This document shows positions 27,833 through 37,500 of a stretch of DNA of 64,000 bases, piece by piece. The notes below the pieces were generated by a model. It worked only from the letters and a program-made list of their open reading frames with translations, had not been told where the DNA came from and did no database searches. Source of the DNA: Alloalcanivorax profundimaris (GTDB lineage: Bacteria > Pseudomonadota > Gammaproteobacteria > Pseudomonadales > Alcanivoracaceae); the NCBI RefSeq assembly GCF_015265435.1, contig NZ_JABJWH010000036.1, positions 248,001 to 312,000 on the forward strand, written 5' to 3'. The translations under genes and the position numbers were made by a program. Numbering within the stretch: position 1 is the first letter of the stretch; each line of letters opens with the position of its first letter.

Positions 27833-30130
27833 TCAGCGACCGCCGTCCTGGGTATCCACCACCCGGCTGTCGCCGAGCACACGGACGTTGGCCGCCGGCG
27901 CGGAGCCGTCCCTGTCCTCGCCGAAGTACAGCGTGGTGTGCGGGAACGGAATCTCGATGCCCGCCTGGTCGAAGTACTTCTTCACCAGCCGGTTGTAGGC
28001 GCGGCCCACGGCCCACTGCATGCCCGGGGACGCCTTGATCACCACGCGGATGTTCACCGAACTGTCCGCCAGGGCGGAGACCCCGGCAACCGTCATCGGC
28101 GCCAGGATATTGTCCTTCAGCGGCCCCTCCTTGAGCTCCTCGAAGGCCGCCTCCAACTGCACGATGGCGTCGTCGATGCTCTCGCGGTACGCGATGCCGT
28201 ACTCGCCCACGTGGTTGCCGAATTCGCGGGTGTAGTTGGACACCGCGCCCACCGCGGAGAACGGCACGATGTGGTAGGTGCCGGCCAGATCGCGCATGGC
28301 CACGGAGCGGATGCCAACCCGCTCCACGGTGCCGGAATTGCCACCGGCGCTCACGAAGTCGCCGGTGTTCATGGCGTTTTCGAGCTGGATGAAGACCCCG
28401 GTGATCACGTCCTGCACCAGCTTCTGGGCGCCGAAGCCCACCGCCAGGCCGAGCACGCCGGCGCCGGCGATCAGCGGCGCGATGTCGATGCCGATCTCGG
28501 AGAGCACGATCATCGAGGTCATGATGATGATGGCGATGGCCAGGGTGGTGTGGAACAGCCCCATCAGGGTCTCGGCGCGGGCGGCGGCGGCCGGGTCCGC
28601 GTCCTCCTTGGGGCTGAGCTTGTGCTCCAGCAGGCTGGCCAGGCCAATCCAGACCAGCGCCGCCACCGCCAGAATCACCAGCACGTCGACGATGGCGCTC
28701 ACCGTGCGGCCACCGGCCTCGCTGGCGTACCAGGCGGCCAGGTCATAGAGGTCCCAGGCGTCCAGCACCAGCACCGCCACCAATACCAGCAGCAGGGCGC
28801 GGATGATCTTCAGGCCGGTGGGCACGTAGGTGTTCACACGGGCCTGCAGGCGCGGCATGGCCGCGTTGAGCCGGTCGGAAAGCCGGATTTCCTTGCCGAT
28901 CAGCTGGCTCAGCACCACCGAGATGAGCAGGCCCAGGCCGGCGTAGACCACCGTCAGCAGGGTCGCCACGGCCACGAACGGCAGGGCGGCTTCCGGGTCC
29001 ACCACGGTAACGGCGAACACCAGCACCGCGTAGGCCAGGGCCAGCACGTGCCAGAGGCGGCCCAGCAGGCGCAGCAGCACGCGACCGGGGCCGGAGCTCT
29101 GCTCGGCGCGGGCGAACAGACGGTCGCGCAGCACGGTGCGCTTCTTGAGAATCACCGCCACCGCGAAAATCAGCGCCAGCAGCATGATCACAGTGCCCAC
29201 GCCGGAACCCAGCGCCGGCGACAGGTTGAAGTTCAACACCGGCACCAGAACCAGCATGCCGTAGCCGATGAAGCCGGCCAGGTTGGCCAGGAAGCGGTTG
29301 CAGTAGCGCGCCTGATCGGCGGCCACGGGCACCAGGCGCAGGCCTTCGTAGCCGGAGGAAAACAGCATGCGCAGGCCGGCCTTGAACAGCTCCACCACCA
29401 GGAAGGCGTTGAGGAACAGGGCCAGGCGGGTGGCATCGGCGTTGACCTCGTTGACCAGCAACGAGGACACGAACCCGCCGGCCAGATAGGCCAGCGCCAC
29501 CACCACCACGTCGACGAAGGCGGCCACCGCCACGGCCACGATGGTGCGCAACATGGCCAGTTTTTCCGAGCCGCGCAGGGCCCAGCCACTCAGCGCCCGG
29601 AACGAGGGGCGCGCCACCGCCCGCAGCACGAAGAACACCACGAAGGTGGCGATCACCAGGATCGCCAGATTGACCGCCGCGGCGCCGGCCTCCTGCAGGT
29701 CCACCGGCGCCAGATCCGCGCCCTCCGCGGCCGCCTCGCCGCCACCGAGGAGGCCGCCGACGGCGGCGCCCAGGGCGGCGAACTGGTCGCCCATGTTGGC
29801 GGCCAGGTGGCCGGTGGTGGCGGCCATGCGACGGGCGAAGGACACCTGCTCCGGCCGCTGATCACTGGGCGCCTGGGCGGCGATCTCCGCCGGTGGAGCG
29901 GCGCCTTCCACGCCCGGCGCCTGGTCGGTTCGGGCCGCCTCCAGGCCACGCAGTTCCTCGATCAGGGCATTGCGCGAAGCCTCATCCTCGAGCAGGTCCG
30001 CCAGGCTGCCGTAGGCCGGCTCCCCGCCGGCATCGGCCTGCTGCTGGGCCAGCGCCGGCGGCGCGAACATCAGGATCAGCAAGGACAACAGGCCGGCGAG
30101 GCCCGCGGATAGTCGACGGTGTGTAGGCAC
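27833..30130 (-). CDS. MscS family mechanosensitive channel (large, YbiO-like)
   Basis: Inner-membrane channel opened by membrane tension during hypo-osmotic shock, 765 residues. A signal peptide (about 1-28, ending PPALAQQ) is followed by a periplasmic linker, about ten or eleven hydrophobic helices and a C-terminal MscS core. The core pore helix is AGAGVLGLAVGFGAQKLVQDVITGVF, with the usual Gly/Ala pattern, and then the beta domain VGIRSVAMRDLAGTYHIVPFSAV. Size and layout match the moderate-conductance YbiO group (about 740 residues) rather than the 286-residue MscS. The gene appears monocistronic. Confidence 0.93.
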   Translation of the reverse strand: MPTHRRLSAGLAGLLSLLILMFAPPALAQQQADAGGEPAYGSLADLLEDEASRNALIEELRGLEAARTDQAPGVEGAAPPAEIAAQAPSDQRPEQVSFARRMAATTGHLAANMGDQFAALGAAVGGLLGGGEAAAEGADLAPVDLQEAGAAAVNLAILVIATFVVFFVLRAVARPSFRALSGWALRGSEKLAMLRTIVAVAVAAFVDVVVVALAYLAGGFVSSLLVNEVNADATRLALFLNAFLVVELFKAGLRMLFSSGYEGLRLVPVAADQARYCNRFLANLAGFIGYGMLVLVPVLNFNLSPALGSGVGTVIMLLALIFAVAVILKKRTVLRDRLFARAEQSSGPGRVLLRLLGRLWHVLALAYAVLVFAVTVVDPEAALPFVAVATLLTVVYAGLGLLISVVLSQLIGKEIRLSDRLNAAMPRLQARVNTYVPTGLKIIRALLLVLVAVLVLDAWDLYDLAAWYASEAGGRTVSAIVDVLVILAVAALVWIGLASLLEHKLSPKEDADPAAAARAETLMGLFHTTLAIAIIIMTSMIVLSEIGIDIAPLIAGAGVLGLAVGFGAQKLVQDVITGVFIQLENAMNTGDFVSAGGNSGTVERVGIRSVAMRDLAGTYHIVPFSAVGAVSNYTREFGNHVGEYGIAYRESIDDAIVQLEAAFEELKEGPLKDNILAPMTVAGVSALADSSVNIRVVIKASPGMQWAVGRAYNRLVKKYFDQAGIEIPFPHTTLYFGEDRDGSAPAANVRVLGDSRVVDTQDGGR

Positions 30131-30441
30131 GCTTACCCTCCTCAGTATTCTCGACGGTGCGCCTTCCCGGGCGCGGTTTCGTGAGCACAGACCCTAAGCA
30201 AACGGGCGACATCAACGGGTGAAGGCTACGACAAGGATCGTCACCGGACGATGCCCCGATGCAGGGCACAACAAGAACACAGCAAGTCGTTACAGGGCTC
30301 CCGCCGGACCGTAAAAAATCGCAAAATTGACATCGCCCAATGGCTCATTGACGGCCGCGCCGGGCGCGACGGCGAATGGCCGGCGGCCGCCCAGCCCGCA
30401 GAATGGGTCTTCACGCCGGCAACCTGACACGAGGTTCAGCA

Positions 30442-32172
30442 ATGGAGCAGTGGCAACACCGCACGGTGATCCGCGACGGGGTCAACCTGGCCACCCGCAG
30501 CCGGGGCGACCGCGACGCCCCCACGGTGCTGTGCGTGCACGGCTACCCGGACAACGGCGAGGTGTGGGATGCCCTGGCCGACGCCCTTGGCGACGGCTAC
30601 CGGGTGACCACCTACGACGTGCGCGGCGCCGGCGCCTCCTGCGCGCCCCGGGCGCTGGCCGCCTATCGTCTGGGCGAACTGCGCGACGACCTGTTCGCGG
30701 TGATCGACGCCCTCAGCCCGGGCCGCCCGGTGCATCTGGTGGCCCATGACTGGGGCTCGATCCAGAGCTGGGAGGCGGTCACCGAGCCCGGCGCGGAAAG
30801 CCGCATCGCCTCCTACACCACCCTCTCCGGCCCCTGCCTGGACCACGTGGGTCAGGGCCTGCGCGCCGGCGGCGACCCCCTGGCCAGCCTGCGCCAGCTG
30901 GCCAAGAGCTGGTACATCGGCGCCTTTCATTTGCCCGGGCTGGCGCCTCTGGCCTGGAAGCTGGGCCTGGGCGATGCCTGGCCCGGCGTGCTGCGCCGCA
31001 CCGAAGGCCTGCAGGCCACGCCCAGCGCCACCCAGAGCCGCGACGGCGCCCAGGGCGTGGCGCTGTACCGCGCCAATATGCTGCCGCGCCTGCTGCGCCC
31101 CCGGGAGCGCCACACCCGGATTCCGGTGCAGTTGATGGTGGCGCTGCGCGACCGCTATGTGGGGCCCGGGTTGCTCGAGGGTCTGTCCGAATGGACCGGC
31201 CCGCTGTGGCGTCGCGAGATGAACACCGGCCATTGGGGCCCGCTGCTGGCCCACGCGCCGGTCACCGCCGATTACCTCAAGGAATTCATCGCCCATGTGG
31301 AAGGCGCGCCGGAAAGCGCGCGCCTGGCCCGCGCCCGGGTGCGCGCCGACGCCGGCCCGGACACCGGCAAACTGGTGGTGATCACCGGCGCCGGCTCCGG
31401 CATCGGCCGGGAAACCGCCCTGGCGTTCGGCGAACGGGGCGCCACCGTGCTGTGCACCGACATCGATCCGGACTCGGCGGCGGCCACCGCCGAGGCGGTG
31501 CGCCAGGCCGGCGGCGAGGCCCTGAGCCGCCGCACCGACGTGGCCAACGCCCGCTCCATGGAAGCCCTGGCCCGCTACGTGGAGCGCGAATTGGGTGCCC
31601 CGGACGTGGTGATCAACAACGCCGGCATCGGCCTGGCCGGGCCGCTCATGGACACCAGCGTGCGGGACTGGAAACAGGTGCTGGACGTGAACCTGTGGGG
31701 CGTGATCCACGGCTGCCGGTTGTTCGGCCGGCAGATGATCGACCAGGTGAAGGCCGGGCACATCGTCAATGTGTCCTCGGCGTCCGCCTATCTGCCTTCC
31801 CGGGCCCTGCCCGCCTACGCCACCAGCAAGTCCGCGGTGCTGATGCTCACCGAGTGCCTGCGCGCGGAACTGGCGGAGCGCGACATCGGCGTCTCGGCGA
31901 TTTGCCCGGGGCTGATCGACACCCCGATCACCGGCCGCGCGCGCTTCGTGGGCGTGGACGACGCCGAGCAGGACCGCCGCCGGGAAGCGGCCCAGCGCCT
32001 CTACCAGCGGCGCGGCTTCACGCCGGACCGGGTGGCCCGGGCTATCGTCGCCGCCGTGGAGGGCAACCGCGCCGAGGTGCCGGTGAGCGTGGAGGCCAGC
32101 GGCATGCGCTGGGTGGGCCGGCTGGCGCCGCCGCTGGCACGGCGCCTGGCGCGGCTGGACGTGGCGCCGTGA
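30442..32172 (+). CDS. Bifunctional alpha/beta hydrolase (epoxide-hydrolase type) - short-chain dehydrogenase fusion, EphD-like
   Basis: Protein of 576 residues made of two enzymes. The N-terminal alpha/beta hydrolase (about 1-295) has the oxyanion motif HGYPD (about 34-38) and the nucleophile elbow AHDWGS with Asp, as in epoxide hydrolases; a catalytic His follows in NTGHWGP (about 262). The C-terminal SDR (about 310-576) has the cofactor motif TGAGSGIG, NNAG, Ser in NVSSASAY and the catalytic YATSK. This order is that of mycobacterial EphD. ATG at 30442 follows ACGAGG. A plausible role is sequential attack on an epoxide or fatty-acid-derived substrate. It is followed by a MerR gene and alkB. 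Confidence 0.92.
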   Translation: MEQWQHRTVIRDGVNLATRSRGDRDAPTVLCVHGYPDNGEVWDALADALGDGYRVTTYDVRGAGASCAPRALAAYRLGELRDDLFAVIDALSPGRPVHLVAHDWGSIQSWEAVTEPGAESRIASYTTLSGPCLDHVGQGLRAGGDPLASLRQLAKSWYIGAFHLPGLAPLAWKLGLGDAWPGVLRRTEGLQATPSATQSRDGAQGVALYRANMLPRLLRPRERHTRIPVQLMVALRDRYVGPGLLEGLSEWTGPLWRREMNTGHWGPLLAHAPVTADYLKEFIAHVEGAPESARLARARVRADAGPDTGKLVVITGAGSGIGRETALAFGERGATVLCTDIDPDSAAATAEAVRQAGGEALSRRTDVANARSMEALARYVERELGAPDVVINNAGIGLAGPLMDTSVRDWKQVLDVNLWGVIHGCRLFGRQMIDQVKAGHIVNVSSASAYLPSRALPAYATSKSAVLMLTECLRAELAERDIGVSAICPGLIDTPITGRARFVGVDDAEQDRRREAAQRLYQRRGFTPDRVARAIVAAVEGNRAEVPVSVEASGMRWVGRLAPPLARRLARLDVAP

Positions 32173-32242
32173 ACCGGTATCCTGCCGCCGGGCCGCCACG
32201 CCGTCCGTGGCGCGTGAAGACGAACCGGTCTATGATTTCGCC

Positions 32243-33088
32243 ATGAGTGCTTCCCGCAAATCCCCGGCGGCCATCCTGCGCCGCCTGACCCAGAACGCTC
32301 CGGACACCCCGGAGGTGGATCAGGCGCTCCAGGAGCGCCAGGAATTCACCATCGACAAGCTTGCCCGCGAGGCCGGCTCCACGGTGCGCAACGTGCGCGC
32401 CTATCAGGATCGTGGCCTGCTGCCGCCACCGGAGAAACGCGGCCGCACCGGCATCTACACCGACGTGCACCTGGCGCGGCTGAAGATCATCGGCGCCCTG
32501 CTGGAGCGCGGCTACACCCTGAACAATATCCGCGACCTGCTCAGCGCCTGGGAACAGGGCCGGGACCTGAACGACATTCTCGGCCTGGAGGTGGCGGTGA
32601 CCTCCTGGCAGAACCCCAGCGTGCCCTCCTATCTGGACTACCAGGATCTGATCGACGATTTCGGCGAGGACATCACCCCGGAGGTGATGACCAAGGCGGT
32701 GTCCCTGGGCTACATCATCCCCGAGGGCACCCGCCTGCGGGTGCCCTACCCGCGCATCTACAACGCCGGCAAGGAGCTGGTGGAAAACGGCGTGCCCCTG
32801 GATGCGGTGCTCACCCATGTGCGCCTGGTGCGCGGCGAGGTGGACAAGCTCGCCGAGCGTTTCATCGACATGATCGTCGAGCATCTGGTGGACGAGAAAT
32901 ACGGCCCCAACAGCCTGCCGGAAGGGGACGACGTGGCCCGGCTGGCGGAGTTCATCACCCGCATCCGCCCGCTCGCCGAGGCGGTGGTCAACGACGAGCT
33001 GGGCCGGGTGCTGGAAAAGAGCATCAACAAGGTGCTGGTGGACCGGCTCGAAAACGTGCTCGACCATTTGGAAAAGAAACAGCTCTGA
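32243..33088 (+). CDS. MerR family transcriptional regulator
   Basis: Predicted DNA-binding regulator of 281 residues. The MerR helix-turn-helix and wing are clear at about 33-100: FTIDKLAREAGSTVRNVRAY, QDRGLLPPPEKRGRTGIYTD and LKIIGALLERGYTLNNIRDLL. The long C-terminal region (about 115-281) lacks the cysteines of metal sensors and may bind an organic ligand. It starts about 70 bp after the EphD-like gene on the same strand, so it may regulate that gene and possibly alkB. ATG at 32243 is preferred to GTG at 32207, as neither has a strong Shine-Dalgarno. Its stop codon lies in a REP-type inverted repeat. Confidence 0.9.
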   Translation: MSASRKSPAAILRRLTQNAPDTPEVDQALQERQEFTIDKLAREAGSTVRNVRAYQDRGLLPPPEKRGRTGIYTDVHLARLKIIGALLERGYTLNNIRDLLSAWEQGRDLNDILGLEVAVTSWQNPSVPSYLDYQDLIDDFGEDITPEVMTKAVSLGYIIPEGTRLRVPYPRIYNAGKELVENGVPLDAVLTHVRLVRGEVDKLAERFIDMIVEHLVDEKYGPNSLPEGDDVARLAEFITRIRPLAEAVVNDELGRVLEKSINKVLVDRLENVLDHLEKKQL

Positions 33089-33164
33089 AGCGATCGCCAC
33101 TGAACTCGCTCCTACGGCGGCCTGGAACCCGGCGTAGGAGCGACCGGGCGGCACCTCGCTTCAG
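33085..33164. repeat. REP-type palindrome between merR-like gene and alkB
   Basis: Nested inverted repeats: outer CTGAAGCGA (33085-33093) with its complement at 33156-33164, and inner TCGCTCCTACG (33106-33116) with its complement at 33133-33143. The outer arms contain the TGA stops of both converging genes. The minus-strand edge reads GATCGCGACTGAAGCGA, matching other copies at 40985 and 62341. Confidence 0.75.
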
Positions 33165-34300
33165 TCGCGATCCAGCCCCGGCTTGATATTGGCGCGACTC
33201 AGATCGCCGCCATAATGCGCCGCCACCCGCGGATTCATCACCCGGAACCACAGCGGCGGCACCCAGGCCAGCAGAATCATCGACGCATACCCGCCGGGCA
33301 ACTGCGGCGACTCGTCGAAGTGGCGCAGGGACTGGTAGCTGCGCGTGGGGTAGGCGTGGTGGTCGGAATGGCGCTGCAGCTGGTAGAGGAAGATGTTGGT
33401 TACCCGCCGGTTGGAATTCCAGGAGTGCTCCGGCCGGCAGCGCTCGTAACGGCCGTTGGCCTTTTTTTGCCGCCGCAGGCCGTAGTGTTCCAGATAGTTC
33501 ACCACTTCCAGCAGTTGAAAGCCGAACACACTCTGGATCACCAGGAAGGGCAGCACCGCCCAGCCCAGCCAGGCCACCAGAGCCCCCCACAGCAACACGG
33601 ACAGCGCCCAGGCCCGCAGGTTGTCGTTGGCCGGACTCCATACCGGTTTACCCTGCCGCGCCAGCCGTTGCTTCTCCAGATGCCAGGCGGAGCGCAGGCT
33701 GCCGATCACGGTACGCGGCAGAAACGCCCAGAAGGTCTCGCCGAACCGCGAGGACGCCGGGTCCTCCGGGGTGGAAACCCGCACGTGATGCCCGCGGTTG
33801 TGCTCCACGTAAAAATGCCCGTAGAACACCGGCGCCAACGCCACCTTGGCCAACCACTTTTCCATCCGGTCCGGCTTGTGGCCCAGCTCATGGGCGGTGT
33901 TGATGGCGATGCCGGTGGCGCAGCCGGTGGAGACCGCCAGGCCCAGATAGCTGTACCAGGCCAGTCCCCAGGTGGCCGCCACCCAGGCGGCGTAGAGAAA
34001 GCCGGCGTAGAGCAGTGGCACGGACACGTACACCGCCCAGCGATAGTAGCGGTCGCGCTCCAGTTCCGGCACGGATTCCTCCGGCGGGTTGGCGGTGTCC
34101 TCGCCAAGCAGCACGTCGAACAGGGGGATCACGCCGAACACGAACAGAAACCCGAACCACCACATCACCGGCCAGCCGGTGAGCAGCACCATCTGCACGG
34201 CGCCCACCGGCAGCAGCATGGTGAGAATACTGAGCAGCCACCAGTAGCGACGGCTGTCGCGCCAGTCGCCGTCCCGGTTGTTGAGGGTCGCGGTATTCAT
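33161..34300 (-). CDS. alkB: Alkane 1-monooxygenase AlkB
   Basis: Integral-membrane non-haem diiron hydroxylase that converts medium-chain n-alkanes to 1-alkanols using electrons from rubredoxin. The 379 residues show about six helices and all four conserved blocks: HELGHK (137-142), HNRGHHVRVSTPEDPASS (167-184), the HYG motif NYLEHYGL (268-275) and LQRHSDHH (308-315). Helix 2 has Trp at 43, 47 and 48, in the region known to limit substrate length. It is monocistronic, and its rubredoxin partners lie 32 kb away. Upstream is a TTGACA promoter with an overlapping palindrome. Its final residues, Asp-Arg-Asp, and stop are encoded by a REP sequence. Confidence 0.97.
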   Translation of the reverse strand: MNTATLNNRDGDWRDSRRYWWLLSILTMLLPVGAVQMVLLTGWPVMWWFGFLFVFGVIPLFDVLLGEDTANPPEESVPELERDRYYRWAVYVSVPLLYAGFLYAAWVAATWGLAWYSYLGLAVSTGCATGIAINTAHELGHKPDRMEKWLAKVALAPVFYGHFYVEHNRGHHVRVSTPEDPASSRFGETFWAFLPRTVIGSLRSAWHLEKQRLARQGKPVWSPANDNLRAWALSVLLWGALVAWLGWAVLPFLVIQSVFGFQLLEVVNYLEHYGLRRQKKANGRYERCRPEHSWNSNRRVTNIFLYQLQRHSDHHAYPTRSYQSLRHFDESPQLPGGYASMILLAWVPPLWFRVMNPRVAAHYGGDLSRANIKPGLDRD

Positions 34301-34335
34301 GTTGTTCTCCTTCTCGACCGCACGCCGTTTAATTA

Positions 34336-34365
34336 ATGATCAACACTGCCATTGCTCAGTGTCAA
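34336..34365 (-). promoter_or_regulatory. alkB promoter with candidate repressor operator
   Basis: On the minus strand, a perfect TTGACA (34365-34360) is followed after 17-18 bp by TGATCA/GATCAT. A palindrome ACACTG-N8-CAGTGT (34343-34348 and 34357-34362) fills the space between -35 and -10 and overlaps the -35. That position suits a repressor. The bound regulator is not identifiable from this site. Confidence 0.55.
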
Positions 34366-34513
34366 TATGAACAACCTTGCTCGCCGCCGGGTATTACAGC
34401 CGGTAGCGTTTCGCTGCACTTTTGTTGCGCCGCCTCCCTTTCCTCGTACGTTCGTGCAAATCTGATCAGTCAATAACCAACCCTCCCTCAAAAACAACAA
34501 ATCCGGAGGCATC

Positions 34514-37500
34514 ATGAGACTATCCAACCTCTTGTTCGGCCTGTTTCTGGTGGGCCTGCTCACCGCCTGTGGGGGCGGTGGCGGCGGCAGTGGTGGTGGC
34601 GGCGCCACCCCCGAACCCAACGAGCCCGGCCCCGAGGAGCCGGAACAGCCCCAGGAACCGGAGGAACCAACCCTGCCCGAGGACCGGCCGGCGACGGTGA
34701 CCGCGCCCTACGCGGACTACGGCCGGGTGCTCAATGTGCTGCCCCCGGGCCAGGACGATAACGGCGGCCTGAGCAACCTGGTCGCCGACGTGCCCGGGGT
34801 GTCCGATCTGATCAGCGGCGTGCTCGACGATCTGGTGGCGGAAACCGGCCTGGTGCCGGCGCTCTCCAAGGAACCCCACTTCGACGACCAGCTGGCCCTG
34901 TACGACGCCCTGGTGCGCAGCCCGGAGGGGCTCACCGACAACGACCTGACCGGCTACTTCAAACCCTCGCCGCTGAGCGCCCCGGACGCCGGCGCCTGGG
35001 AAAGCGAGATCACCGTCACCGGCGAGGGCCGGACCGTGGCCATCAAGCGCGACGATTACGGCGTGCCGCACATTTTCGGCGACAGCCGCGCCGACGCTCT
35101 GTTCGGCGTCGGCTACGTGACCGCCGCGGACCGCCTGTTCCTGCTCGACGTGCTGCGCCGCGCCGGGCGCGGCGAGCTGTCCCGGTTCCTGGGGCCGGCG
35201 GATTTCTCCTTCGACCGGGACATCGCCGTGAACGCCCCCTACCGGGAAGAGGACCGCACTGCCCAGATCGCCAACGCGGTAGCCCGCTTCGGCGACGACG
35301 GCGCCCAGGTCTACCAGGACGCCGTCCATTACGTGGAAGGGCTCAACAACTATGTGGCCAAGGTGCAAAGCGGCCTGCTGGAAGCGCCCATCGAGTACCT
35401 GGGCCTGGGCGTGCAACTGGAGCCCTTCGTGATCGAGGACGTGGTGGCCATCGCCACCCTGATCCAGGGCATCTTCGCCGGCGGCGGCGGCGACGAGCAG
35501 GCCAATGTGCTACTGCTCCAGGCACTGCGCCAGGAAACCGGCTCCGACCAGGCGGCCTGCGACCTGTGGCGGGACCTGCGCCACGCCACCGACCCGGAAT
35601 CCACGGTCACCACGGACCGCTCCTTCGCCACCCAGTCGCCGCCGGCCATCGACCGGGATCTGTGCCCGCTGTCCGGGGAACTGGCGGGCCGCTTCCCCGG
35701 CGCGGTGATGTTCGACGCCGGCACCTGGCAACCCTATGAGCCCCTGACCACCGCGCCCTGCGGCCGCCCCGGCCAGGACACCTGCCCCACGGCGGCGGGC
35801 AACCTGCCGGCGCTGCCCGGCACCGGCGTGGTGGGCGGCCTGCTGGAATCCGTGGGTGAGCTGCTTGGCGGGCTGCTGTCGTTGTCGTCCCTGAAGGACG
35901 GCGAACTGGCGGCGCGCTGGGCGCGGGTGCGCATCGAGGTGGACCGGCTGGGCCGCGACAAACCCGCCGCCAGCCCGGCGCCGGGGGCGCTCAGCGAGGA
36001 GCAGCGCCTGGCGGTGCGCGAACGCGTGCAACGGCTGGCTACCGGTGTGGCCAGCCTGCGCGAAGGGTTCCCCAACGCCATCTCCAACGCCCTGCTGCTG
36101 ACCGCCGAGCACAGCGCCAGCGGCCGGCCGCTGGCGGTGTTCGGCCCGCAGACCAGTTATTTCGTGCCGCAATTGCTGCTGGAAATGTCGGTGCACGGCG
36201 GCGACATCAACACCCGGGGCATGACCTTCACCGGCCTGCCCTACGTGGTGATCGGCCGGGGCCCGGACTTCGCCTGGAGCGCCACCTCCGGCAGTTCCGA
36301 CCTCACCGACGTGCGCGTGGTGTCGCTGTGCCAGCCCGCCGACCCGCCGGCCCACGGCGAGGGCGGTTACCGCATGAACGGCCAGTGCCAGCCCTTCGAC
36401 GTGATCGAGGAAAGCTGGCCGGCGCGCTGGAACCTGGCGGTGCCCACCGACGACCCGGCCAGCGTGGGCCAGAACTTCGCCGTGCACCGGCGCGTGATCC
36501 GCACCGCCGAGTACGGGCCGGTGATCGGCTTCGCCGCCGCCGGCGGCCAGCCGGTGGCGCTCACCCGCCAGCGCAGCACCTACTTCGCCGAGCTGGATAC
36601 CGCCCTGCCCTTCATGCAGGCCACCCGCAACGACGTCCATGACGTGAGCAGCTTCCAGCAGGTGTTCAACAACACCACCGGCAGCTTCAACTGGTTCTAC
36701 ATCGACGACCGGGACATCGCCTTCTTCCATTCCGGGCTCTATCCGCAACGGGCCCCGGGCGTGCACCCGGAACTGCCCAGCTGGGGCAACGGCCGATACG
36801 ACTGGCAAGGTTTTCTGCCCCTGGACGCCCACCCCAACGACGCCAACCCGGCGCGCGGCTACCTGGCCAGCTGGAACAACCGGCCGGCCCGGGACTGGTG
36901 GGCCGCCGACGCCAACGCCAGCTATGGCCCCACCCACCGCAACGACATGCTGGAAGTCCGCCTGCGCGACCTGGTGGACCAGGGCGGCGTGACCCTGGCC
37001 AACCTGGTGGAGGCCATGGGCGACGCGGCGGTGGTGGACCTGCGCGGCCAGGAAGTGCTGCCCCGGGCCCTGGATCTGCTGGAAACCACCCCGGTGACCG
37101 GCGACGAGGCCTCGGCGATCGAGCTGATGCGCGACTGGATCGCCGGCGGTGCCTTCCGCCGCGACCGGGACGGCGACGGCGACTACGACGCGGAAGCGGC
37201 GGTGGCACTGATGGACGCCTGGTACCCGCGCATGATCGAGGCGCTGCTGCCGCAGCTCACCGCCATGGAGGACGTGGACGGCCGCAACCTGTCGCTGATG
37301 GGCCGCGACAACAAGCCCGGCGGCATGGGGTCGGCCTACCAGAGCGGCTATTACGGCTATCTGGAGCGGGTGCTGGAACAGGCCCTGGGCACCAGCGAGG
37401 CGCCCTACCGGGCCCTGCGTTGCGCCGACAGCGACCAGGCGGAAAGCTGCCGCCAGGCCCTCGCGCGAAGCCTGGGCCAGGCCCTGGACGACCTGGGCGG

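Noticed and set aside
30376-30441. 22-residue N-terminal extension of the EphD-like protein.
   Set aside because: The ATG at 30442 has a good ribosome-binding site and begins at the usual hydrolase N-terminus; the extension is Arg/Gly-rich without family support.
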